Below are positions 27,617-35,011 of a stretch of DNA of 61,550 bases, one piece after another. Origin of the DNA: Bacteroidota bacterium (lineage in GTDB: Bacteria > Bacteroidota > Bacteroidia > Bacteroidales > GCA-2711565); assembly GCA_003353955.1 (NCBI GenBank), contig PIVJ01000006.1:1-61550 (forward strand), in the 5' to 3' direction. The notes beneath the pieces were generated by a model. That model saw only the letters and a list, made by a program, of their open reading frames with translations. It searched no databases and was not told where the DNA came from. The position numbers and the translations under genes are program-made. The first letter of the stretch is position 1, and the number at the start of each line of letters is the position of its first letter.

Positions 27617-30022
27617 ATGAATGTTAGACTTTTTTTGGTTGTTTGTTTTCTCATAAACACAATTATATCCCAAAGCCAGATTATAAAAGTTGTTGATGTA
27701 ACAACCTTGAAACCTATCAGTAATGTTGCCATCTATTCACTAGATCGACAAAAAACAGGAATTACTGACGTGAAGGGTGAATGCGATGGTAATATATTTG
27801 ATAAATCCGATACAATAACATTTCAACATACTGCTTTTTATGAACTGCTTCTTCCTTATATGGAAATGATTAATCAAGATTATCAGGTGAAATTATCACC
27901 TAAATCTGTTCGTTTAAGTGAAATAGTAATCTCAGCAAGTAAATGGGAACAAAATAAAAATGAAATTCCCAATAAGATTATCACAATCAAAAGAAAAAAA
28001 ATTGACCTATTTAATCCTCAAACATCTGCTGACCTACTTGCTATTTCAAATGAAGTATATGTCCAAAAAAGTCAACTTGGCGGTGGAAGTCCAATGATTA
28101 GGGGATTTTCGGCAAATTCAATTTTACTTGTTATTGATGGAGTTAGAATGAATAATGCAATTTATAGGAGTGGTAATGTGCATAATATTATTTCGATTGA
28201 CCCAAATATTGTAGCAAATACTGAAGTGATTTTCGGACCGGGTTCAATTATTTATGGTAGTGACGCTTTAGGTGGGGTAATAGATTTTCATTCAAAGGCA
28301 GTACAGTTAACACCAATGAATGATAAAAAAATAGATATAAATTTTTTCAATAGATTTTCAACGGCAAATTCAGAAAAGACGTCCCATATTGATTTGAATT
28401 ATGCTGGTGGCGATTGGGGATTTGTAACCTCCTTTTCTTTTAGTGATTTTGATGATCTGAGAATGGGTAGTAGTAAGACTAAAGAATTCGATAGAACTTA
28501 TTATACTGAAGGGATCAATGAATCTGATGCGATGTTATTTAATCCCAATCCTAACCTACAAGTTCAATCTGGCTATAGCCAATTAAATTTAATGCAAAAG
28601 TTTAGGTACCGGCCAAATGATAAAATGGACATAAACTATGTATTACATTTATCTACCTCATCCGATATTCCTAGGTATGATCGATTAACCGAGTATTCCG
28701 GAGACAAGCTTAAATATGCTGAATGGTATTATGGGCCACTATCGTGGCAGATGCATTCATTAAATATTAAATTGTATGATTCTGTTATGATGTATGATGA
28801 TTTTCAATTAACATTATCGTACCAGGATGTGAAAGAAAGTAGGCATAATAGGAAATTTGGGAACACTCAATTAACCTCTCGCACAGAAGATGTTGATGTG
28901 CTTTCACTAAATATTGATTTCGATAAATTATTAGGCAAGAATAGTACGTTGTTTTATGGTGCTGAAGCCATTTATAACAACGTGAAATCGATTGCCAAAA
29001 CTGAAAATACATTTAATGGTCAGATTACTAATGCCTCCACTCGATACCCTGATGGGGGATCAACGTATACAGCGGTGGCTTCTTACGCTAGTTTTAAGAG
29101 TAACTTAAGCGATCTGTTTACCTTTAACAGCGGGTTACGATTTAACCACATAAGCCTTAATTCATCATTCGTAGATAAGTCATTTTTTGATTTTCCATAC
29201 GATGAAATTAGCATAAATAATACAGCGCTGAATGGAAGTGTTGGGATTGTTTACAGACCCTCAATTTCATCTCAATTAAATGTAAATTTATCCACTGGAT
29301 TCAGAGCGCCTAATTTAGATGATGTTGCCAAAGTGTTTGATTCTGCACCTGGGAATGTTGTGGTTCCGAATGAAAATTTAAAACCTGAAAAGGCTGTTAA
29401 TTTTGACGTAGGTTTTCTTCATAAGTACAACGATATATTTTCGATAAACTTGTCTGCCTTTTATACCCAATTAAATAATGCAATGCTTCGAAGGGACTAT
29501 GATTTTAATGGAGCCACCATTGTTATTTACGATGGTTATTTAAGTAATGTTGAAGCAATTGTTAATGCAGGAAAAGCCCAAATATATGGAGGGAGTATTG
29601 GTTTAGATTTAAAACTCTCCAATAGTGCTGAGTTTTATACAACACATACATTTATGAGTGGAGAGGATGATGAGAATGAGCCATTACGTCATGTATCCCC
29701 ATTATTTGGAGTTATAGGAGTAAACTATTTACTTAAAGCATTTACAATTGATTTCTACTTGAATTATAATGGTGAAATTCCCTTTAATAAATTAGCCCCT
29801 TCTGAAAGAGACAAGCCAAATTTGTATGCTTCAGATAAGAATGGAAACCCCTATAGCCCTTCATGGTTCACGATTAATTTGAAGTCAAGCTTGAAGATAA
29901 ATGATGACTTACAGTTTAATGTTGGACTCGAAAATATGCTTGATAAACGATACCGACCTTATTCTGCCGGGATTTCCGCGCCAGGAATTAATCTCATCCT
30001 ATCTGTTAAATTACAATTATAA
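27617..30022 (+). CDS. TonB-dependent outer-membrane receptor
   Basis: The 801-residue protein has a signal peptide (about 1-20) and a carboxypeptidase-regulatory-like beta domain (about 22-95). The plug (about 105-215) has QKSQLGGGSPMIRGFSANSI and LLVIDGVRMNNAIYR, followed by a 22-strand barrel. The plug wording resembles the heme/hemoglobin-type receptor group (HmuR-like), but the ligand is not certain. VGLENMLDKRYRPYSAGI at the end is the standard last barrel segment. There is no SusD-like partner next to it, which argues against glycan uptake. Its stop touches the stop of convergent coaE. Confidence 0.9.
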   Translation: MNVRLFLVVCFLINTIISQSQIIKVVDVTTLKPISNVAIYSLDRQKTGITDVKGECDGNIFDKSDTITFQHTAFYELLLPYMEMINQDYQVKLSPKSVRLSEIVISASKWEQNKNEIPNKIITIKRKKIDLFNPQTSADLLAISNEVYVQKSQLGGGSPMIRGFSANSILLVIDGVRMNNAIYRSGNVHNIISIDPNIVANTEVIFGPGSIIYGSDALGGVIDFHSKAVQLTPMNDKKIDINFFNRFSTANSEKTSHIDLNYAGGDWGFVTSFSFSDFDDLRMGSSKTKEFDRTYYTEGINESDAMLFNPNPNLQVQSGYSQLNLMQKFRYRPNDKMDINYVLHLSTSSDIPRYDRLTEYSGDKLKYAEWYYGPLSWQMHSLNIKLYDSVMMYDDFQLTLSYQDVKESRHNRKFGNTQLTSRTEDVDVLSLNIDFDKLLGKNSTLFYGAEAIYNNVKSIAKTENTFNGQITNASTRYPDGGSTYTAVASYASFKSNLSDLFTFNSGLRFNHISLNSSFVDKSFFDFPYDEISINNTALNGSVGIVYRPSISSQLNVNLSTGFRAPNLDDVAKVFDSAPGNVVVPNENLKPEKAVNFDVGFLHKYNDIFSINLSAFYTQLNNAMLRRDYDFNGATIVIYDGYLSNVEAIVNAGKAQIYGGSIGLDLKLSNSAEFYTTHTFMSGEDDENEPLRHVSPLFGVIGVNYLLKAFTIDFYLNYNGEIPFNKLAPSERDKPNLYASDKNGNPYSPSWFTINLKSSLKINDDLQFNVGLENMLDKRYRPYSAGISAPGINLILSVKLQL

Positions 30023-30601
30023 TTACAACTCTCTAAAGTGCACTCTTAATAGTAGTGGAAGAATTAATTGGGTCCCATCATTATTAACTAAATAATCGGC
30101 ATGAATCTCTTTATCCATCTCCGGCAATTGATTATTCATCCTTTCTAACACTTTATCTCTACTAATATTATCTCTTTTTATCACCCTCATAATTCTCGTT
30201 TCTTGTGGAGCTTTAACAAGAATGACTTCATCAACATATTTATCAAAGCCGCTTTCAAAAAGAATTGCAGACTCAATTATAATGTATTTTTCATTGTTTA
30301 CGGATTTTAACCATTCGTTAAATAATTTATATACTTTAGGATGAATTAGGTTGTTTAATTGAGTTAGTAATTGGGTGTCGCTAAATACGATTGATGCAAT
30401 CGCCTCGCGTTTAATCTTTCCAACCGGATCAATAATACTATTTCCAAATAATGCGATTAATTGCCGCTTGAGATCGTCTTTTTCAAAGAGAGAATGAGCT
30501 GCCGTATCAGCATTAAAAACAGAAACATTTAATGCTTCGAAAACTTTAGCCACTGTGGTCTTACCACTTCCAATATTCCCGGTTAATCCTACTTTGATCA
30601 T
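30023..30601 (-). CDS. coaE: dephospho-CoA kinase
   Basis: CoaE (EC 2.7.1.24) does the last step of coenzyme A synthesis. The P-loop GLTGNIGSGKTT is at residues 5-16 and NADTAAHSLF near 30 marks the substrate region. Further family parts are LIHPKVYKLF and RVIKRDNISRDKVLERMNNQ. The length of 192 aa is normal. Its start overlaps the ybbR stop (TAATG), so the two are coupled. The stop lies with no spacing against the convergent TonB receptor gene. Confidence 0.95.
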   Translation of the reverse strand: MIKVGLTGNIGSGKTTVAKVFEALNVSVFNADTAAHSLFEKDDLKRQLIALFGNSIIDPVGKIKREAIASIVFSDTQLLTQLNNLIHPKVYKLFNEWLKSVNNEKYIIIESAILFESGFDKYVDEVILVKAPQETRIMRVIKRDNISRDKVLERMNNQLPEMDKEIHADYLVNNDGTQLILPLLLRVHFREL

Positions 30602-31593
30602 TATTTTTTCAAAATCACGTATTCAATTCTTTTAGGCTCAAAGTTACTAATCTTAATGAATGGGGGATAGTGCTGTAATAATACGTCTTGATAATGAATC
30701 AATTCCGGATTAAAACGTATTTCAGCATTAAACATACCTGAGTTAATATTTTGAAAATCTTTAAGTGCAATCAGGTATGTAATTTCAATTTCTTCAGGAA
30801 AAAGCTTTAGCGATAGATCTTGGTTATTTATTATGTGAATTGGAACGTTTATAGAGCTCTCTGTAAATTCTTCAATGGGAATAGTTATCATTACTGAATC
30901 ATTTGACAAATTTAATTGGCTTAAATCGAATGGATTAATTAATGCAAGTTTAATATTCATACTTTGATTAATATCTTGCAATTTTATAAACTCAGTTTGG
31001 ATTGATTGAATATTGTTGATAATGGATGAGGGTCCATTTATTATTACTGAAGTATTAGATTGTTTAATGCTACCATAAATATAATGTTGTTGTTTTGGCT
31101 CAATTTCAATTTGCAATAAAATAGGCACTTCTTTGCTAACCGAACTTTCTAAATTTAAGAATAATGTGTCCGGAGAAATACTGCTTATTTGATTCGAAAA
31201 ATCAAATTGTCTTTTTATTTGGCTCAAAAGTGTAGAACTTAATATATAGTTTCCAGTATTAGCCCGGTTTTTATGAATATCTATTGATTGTAAATTTATA
31301 TCAATTGATTTCTTATTCCTTAAATAGGATTGATTGAATAAGTCAAAACCTCTGGAGTCCAGGTTGAGATAGATAATTGAATCAATGACATAGGTAATTA
31401 TGTGATTTGGTGGTGGGTTTTTATAATTAATATTAAACTTAACGTCTGATGTATAATCTTTTGACATTTTAATCAGAGTCCATATAAAAAGAGAAATAAA
31501 TATACAAATTAGAAAGACGGAGAGTTGAGTCTTACTTTTTAAATCTCGGGAGTTTATTGCCTTATTCAGAAATCCTATTAATTCAGGTTTCAC
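30601..31593 (-). CDS. YbbR-like domain protein
   Basis: The frame is open to a TTG at 31641, but that start lies inside a perfect hairpin and T-run that end the yajC transcript. I therefore prefer the GTG at 31593 (about 330 residues). After a cytoplasmic stretch, one membrane helix (SVFLICIFISLFIWTLI) leads to a periplasmic part with YbbR-type beta domains. In Firmicutes the YbbR protein CdaR regulates a diadenylate cyclase; in Bacteroidota the role is unknown. It is coupled to coaE by a TAATG overlap. Confidence 0.75.
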   Translation of the reverse strand: MKPELIGFLNKAINSRDLKSKTQLSVFLICIFISLFIWTLIKMSKDYTSDVKFNINYKNPPPNHIITYVIDSIIYLNLDSRGFDLFNQSYLRNKKSIDINLQSIDIHKNRANTGNYILSSTLLSQIKRQFDFSNQISSISPDTLFLNLESSVSKEVPILLQIEIEPKQQHYIYGSIKQSNTSVIINGPSSIINNIQSIQTEFIKLQDINQSMNIKLALINPFDLSQLNLSNDSVMITIPIEEFTESSINVPIHIINNQDLSLKLFPEEIEITYLIALKDFQNINSGMFNAEIRFNPELIHYQDVLLQHYPPFIKISNFEPKRIEYVILKK

Positions 31594-31615
31594 TATTCTT
31601 TTTTTCTGTAATATA

Positions 31616-31648
31616 CTAAAAAGGAATCTTGTTAAAAACAAGATTCCT
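31616..31648 (-). terminator. Rho-independent terminator between yajC and ybbR
   Basis: AGGAATCTTGTT and AACAAGATTCCT (31622-31633 and 31637-31648) form a perfect 12-bp stem with a 3-nt loop. On the minus strand a run of T follows. It splits the yajC side from ybbR-coaE, which otherwise look like one operon. Confidence 0.85.
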
Positions 31649-31670
31649 AATAATTTATGTGAATATAAAA

Positions 31671-31994
31671 TTATTTATTCTGGTTAATTTGCTGGTTGTC
31701 GCCAGAAACAGCAGATTTCTCAATTGTTAATCTGTTCTGTCCGTCAATTTCAATAACAAGGGTTGTTTCTTTTACATCAAGTACCTTTCCATGGATACCA
31801 CCAATGGTAACAACCTTGTCCCCTTTTTTTATGGCTTCACGATATTTACGTTGATCTTTTGATTTTTTCATTTGTGGTCGAATGAAAAAGAGATAAAAAA
31901 CGATTACAAGTAATATTAATGGTAAGAAAGACATTAATCCACCACCTTCTTGGCCTCCTTGAGACATAAATAATAAAATGTTTGAGATTGTCAT
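31671..31994 (-). CDS. yajC: preprotein translocase subunit YajC
   Basis: YajC is the small partner of SecDF in the Sec complex. One membrane helix ([18 protein letters not shown], about 24-41) is followed by [29 protein letters not shown], the family signature. The length of 107 aa is usual. It lies 28 bp after the DUF1573 gene. Confidence 0.95.
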   Translation of the reverse strand: MTISNILLFMSQGGQEGGGLMSFLPLILLVIVFYLFFIRPQMKKSKDQRKYREAIKKGDKVVTIGGIHGKVLDVKETTLVIEIDGQNRLTIEKSAVSGDNQQINQNK

Positions 31995-32022
31995 AAGTTA
32001 TAAATTTATAGGTTTTTAAGAA

Positions 32023-32487
32023 TTACGATTTTTTAACCATTGCCTTAATTCGTATAAATACTTTATTGGGCAAAGTGTTTGTTTCAACAACCGCCGTTTT
32101 ATTTTGATAGCCATTGAGTCCCCTGCTGTTAAGCGTGAGTTTTATCACTCCTTTGCCATCTGGTTTAATTGGCTCTTTGGGAAACTCGCTAACCGTACAA
32201 CCACAGGCTACTTTAATATCACGGATGATTAAATCTGCTCCTCCATTATTTGTGAATTTGAAAGCATAAGTTAATTCTTCACCGGTAACGATTTCACCAA
32301 AATCATGCTCATTTCTTTCAAACCTGATTTTAGGTATCCCATCACGTCCTAAGGATTCCTTCCGTAAGTTGCTCTTCACCGTTGTTGTACTTGTATCACT
32401 ATTATCAGACTGGTTATTACAAGCAATTATGATCATGAATACGATCCCGATTAAAAGTAATACCTTAAGTCTGTTGATGGCTTGCAT
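32023..32487 (-). CDS. DUF1573 lipoprotein
   Basis: The 154-residue protein has a lipoprotein signal (LIGIVFMIIIAC, Cys about 23) and one ASPM/Hydin-like beta domain of the DUF1573 type: ERNEHDFGEIVTGEELTYAF, then ACGCTVSEFPKEPIKPDGKG. The function of DUF1573 is unknown. In Bacteroidota the usual neighbours are nusB, yajC, ybbR and coaE; yajC-ybbR-coaE are here, while nusB is 24 kb away (57.4 kb). Repeat family 2 copy C sits upstream, where nusB might be expected. Confidence 0.88.
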   Translation of the reverse strand: MQAINRLKVLLLIGIVFMIIIACNNQSDNSDTSTTTVKSNLRKESLGRDGIPKIRFERNEHDFGEIVTGEELTYAFKFTNNGGADLIIRDIKVACGCTVSEFPKEPIKPDGKGVIKLTLNSRGLNGYQNKTAVVETNTLPNKVFIRIKAMVKKS

Positions 32488-32523
32488 GATGCAAAAGTAT
32501 AAAATTACATTGAGATATAACGG

Positions 32524-32686
32524 ATTTAAATCAGTGAGACTTTTATTTTGTGAAACAAAATTAATTAGGCGAAGTGATCCTTCGACTTCCCTCAGGAATC
32601 TTGTGGGTTATATTTCCCGCCCCTTGGGGCAAAATAAAATAGAATCCATCATGATACCCTGTCTGCTTGCGGCGGGGAGCTTCATT
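32524..32686 (-). repeat. intergenic repeat family 2, copy C
   Basis: This ~163-bp block matches copy D (53178-53303) in the opposite orientation. Shared parts include the hairpin CCCCGCCGCAAGCAGACAGGG (as its complement at about 32657-32677), the segment around CATGATGGATTCTATTTTAT, and TTAATTAGGCGAAGTGAT. Copy C carries about 35 extra bases in the middle (about 32579-32613). On the minus strand it starts directly at the stop codon of the upstream T9SS cargo gene. Confidence 0.85.
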
Positions 32687-33573
32687 TATTGATTTGCTCC
32701 TAAAATAGTTAATGATCCCTTAAATACATCATCTTCAAACTCACCGTGACATTTTAAAACAAAATAATAAACGCCATCCGGCAACTTATCTCCATTCCAA
32801 TCATTTAGGTAATTTTTTTGTTGAAAAACTTTTTGACCCCAACGGTTAAAAATAGTGAGTTTATTACTAATGTAAAAATCATTTATCTTAAGGTGAGTGT
32901 CTGTCGATTTAAACAGCTGAGAATCATTATTCTGACTATCCTGTGTAATTATAAAGATATCATTCGAACCATCTCCATTAGGGGTAATAACATTTGGAAT
33001 TAATAATTTAACTGTTTTCACATCTATCGAATAGGTTACGCTGACATCACAATTTGTTTTATAATTGGCAGTAAAAACTACATCATAGCTTCCTACTTGT
33101 TCATAGGTGTGTTGAGGGAAACGATCAAATGAAGTATTTCCATCACCTAAATCCCATATCCAACCTTCAAGAGGAGATGTGTCGTCCGAAGGATTCTCGT
33201 AAAAGAATTGACCTGAAGGATCTTGAATATACCATAAGTCTCCAATATCAGAAGTGATTTCAATTTCTGGAGCCTGATGAACATTCACAAAAACACTCGT
33301 GTCAACCTTGAAACCATTGGCGTCTGTAACACTCATTTGATACAATCCTTCACATAAATTAATTGCTATTGAAGAATTGCTTGCATTTGTACGAGCAGAC
33401 TTCCAATCATAATGATAAGGTTCTGTACCACCAATGCCTTGCGCTTTAACTTCTCCATCGCAATTATCTGGACACCCAATATTTATCTGCGAAAAACTAA
33501 CTATAAATTGAGTATAAGCCGTATGATAGAAAAGGACAACTGGCAATATTAAAAGAATGAATCTCTTCATCAT
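32686..33573 (-). CDS. secreted T9SS cargo protein with PKD and type-B sorting domain
   Basis: The 295-residue protein has a signal peptide (about 1-21). A SprB-like repeat follows (CPDNCDGEVKAQGIGGTEPY, about 34-53), then a PKD domain (about 110-185) with GWIWDLGDGNTSFDRFPQHT. The C-terminal ~90 residues start at IPNVITPNGDGSNDIFII and contain LTIFNRWGQKVF and LPDGVYYFVLKC, the gliding-motility/type-B sorting domain of the type IX system. It should be exported and anchored or released at the surface, which fits the porQ gene at 51.7 kb. The ligand is unknown. Confidence 0.9.
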   Translation of the reverse strand: MMKRFILLILPVVLFYHTAYTQFIVSFSQINIGCPDNCDGEVKAQGIGGTEPYHYDWKSARTNASNSSIAINLCEGLYQMSVTDANGFKVDTSVFVNVHQAPEIEITSDIGDLWYIQDPSGQFFYENPSDDTSPLEGWIWDLGDGNTSFDRFPQHTYEQVGSYDVVFTANYKTNCDVSVTYSIDVKTVKLLIPNVITPNGDGSNDIFIITQDSQNNDSQLFKSTDTHLKINDFYISNKLTIFNRWGQKVFQQKNYLNDWNGDKLPDGVYYFVLKCHGEFEDDVFKGSLTILGANQ

Positions 33574-33670
33574 TAGAAAGAATTAATTGAATGTGATAAT
33601 TTAATTAGCACTGTAACGAATAATTAGTAGCGAATATTATGGTTCAAACCAAAAGTAAACCTGAATTTGC

Positions 33671-34768
33671 TTAAATATTAAAACGAATATGTAAAATATC
33701 GCCATCACCAACGATATAGTTTTTCCCTTCAACATGAAACTTACCGGCATCTTTACAAGCTTGCTCAGAACCCAATGCAATAAAGTCATCATAGCGCATA
33801 ACCTCCACTCTTATGAAGCCACGTTCTAGATCGCTATGAATAACACCTGATGCTTGAGGTGCTGTCATTCCAATCTTAATAGTCCATGCTTTTATTTCTT
33901 TAGGTCCGATTGTGAAAAATGATTGTAGATTCAATATCTTATAAGCAGACTGGATCAACTTATTAACGCCGGGTTCTGATAAATTAGCATCTTCTAAAAA
34001 TGCAATTCGATCTTCTTCGTCTTCTAATTCTGCAATATCGGCCTCTAGCGCGCCGGCAATTATAAGAACTTCTGCGTCTTCTTCCTTCACAGAGTCTTGA
34101 AAAACTTGGGTGTAATTATTACCACTTAATACAGATTTTTCATCAACATTACACACATATATGACAGGCTTTGCAGTCAATAAATAAATGTCCTCAATAT
34201 ATTTACGATCATCTTCTGATACAGGAGCAGTTCGGGCAGATTGAAAGTCTTCAAAATGGTTTTTATAGATCGTTAATACGTCAACTCCTTTTTTGGCATT
34301 TTTATCACCAATATTTACCAGTTTCTCAAGCCGTTGTATTTTCCTTTCAACTAAATCCAGATCACGGATTTGAAGTTCAAGGTCAACAATCTCTTTATCT
34401 CTAACCGGGTCTACTGATCCGTCGATATGTGGAAGACTATTATCATCAAAGCAGCGTACAACATGAATAAGAGCATCCATTTGCTGAATGTCAGCCAAGA
34501 ACTTATTACCAACTCCTTCACCCTGGTTCGCTCCTTTGGTAAGCCCGGGTAAATCTATTATTTCAACTGTTGCCGGAACAACTTTTTCTGAGTTGATAAA
34601 TGAATCAATTTTAGTAAGGCGAGAATCAGGTACATCAACTTTACCAATGTTTGATTTGGTCGCACTAAACGCAAAATTAGAGGCTTCAGCCTTGGTGTTC
34701 GATATACAGTTAAAGATGGTTGTTTTCCCTATATTGGTTACTCCTATGATGCCACAATTTAATGCCAT
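33671..34768 (-). CDS. ychF: YchF/OLA1-family ATPase
   Basis: YchF is a ribosome-associated P-loop protein that hydrolyses ATP better than GTP and responds to redox stress. The G1 loop reads GVTNIGKTT (usually GLPNVGKST), G3 is IIDLPGLTKGANQGEGVGNK, and the G4 region NVDE replaces NKxD, which explains the ATP preference. The C-terminal TGS domain holds SFFTIGPKEIKAWTI and GFIRVEVM. The length of 365 aa is normal. It is a single gene, divergent from rpsA. Confidence 0.95.
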   Translation of the reverse strand: MALNCGIIGVTNIGKTTIFNCISNTKAEASNFAFSATKSNIGKVDVPDSRLTKIDSFINSEKVVPATVEIIDLPGLTKGANQGEGVGNKFLADIQQMDALIHVVRCFDDNSLPHIDGSVDPVRDKEIVDLELQIRDLDLVERKIQRLEKLVNIGDKNAKKGVDVLTIYKNHFEDFQSARTAPVSEDDRKYIEDIYLLTAKPVIYVCNVDEKSVLSGNNYTQVFQDSVKEEDAEVLIIAGALEADIAELEDEEDRIAFLEDANLSEPGVNKLIQSAYKILNLQSFFTIGPKEIKAWTIKIGMTAPQASGVIHSDLERGFIRVEVMRYDDFIALGSEQACKDAGKFHVEGKNYIVGDGDILHIRFNI

Positions 34769-34870
34769 TTGTTAAAAATGTTATGTGTAATAATTGAAAG
34801 CGCAAAGATAACGTTTTAGGCGCATACGAAATTAGAATCTCAAATGTTTTTAAATATGAATATTATTTTC

Positions 34871-34878
34871 TATTTTTG
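34871..34878 (+). promoter_or_regulatory. -7 box (TATTTTTG) of rpsA
   Basis: A TAnnTTTG match 134 bp before the rpsA ATG gives a long leader. A TGTTTT stretch about 21 bp upstream may serve as the -33 element. Confidence 0.5.
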
Positions 34879-34884
34879 CACGCT

Positions 34885-35011
34885 AATTTTGAGAAGCTGG
34901 CATTGGGCAATTGTATTCGTTCCCAATATCTTAAAATTCAAAAATGAATATTAACCAATTCCTGAATTGATTATCCGGCAATTATGCAAGGAAGCTATTA
35001 AAGTATCATTG
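34885..35011 (+). promoter_or_regulatory. long leader of rpsA with hairpin, candidate autoregulatory site
   Basis: The expected transcript begins about 125 nt before the start codon. It contains ATTGGG and CCCAAT (about 34903-34930) able to close a hairpin. Ribosomal protein genes are often controlled by their product binding such leaders, and S1 is known to repress its own translation in E. coli. Here this is inference from leader length and one hairpin only. Confidence 0.3.
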
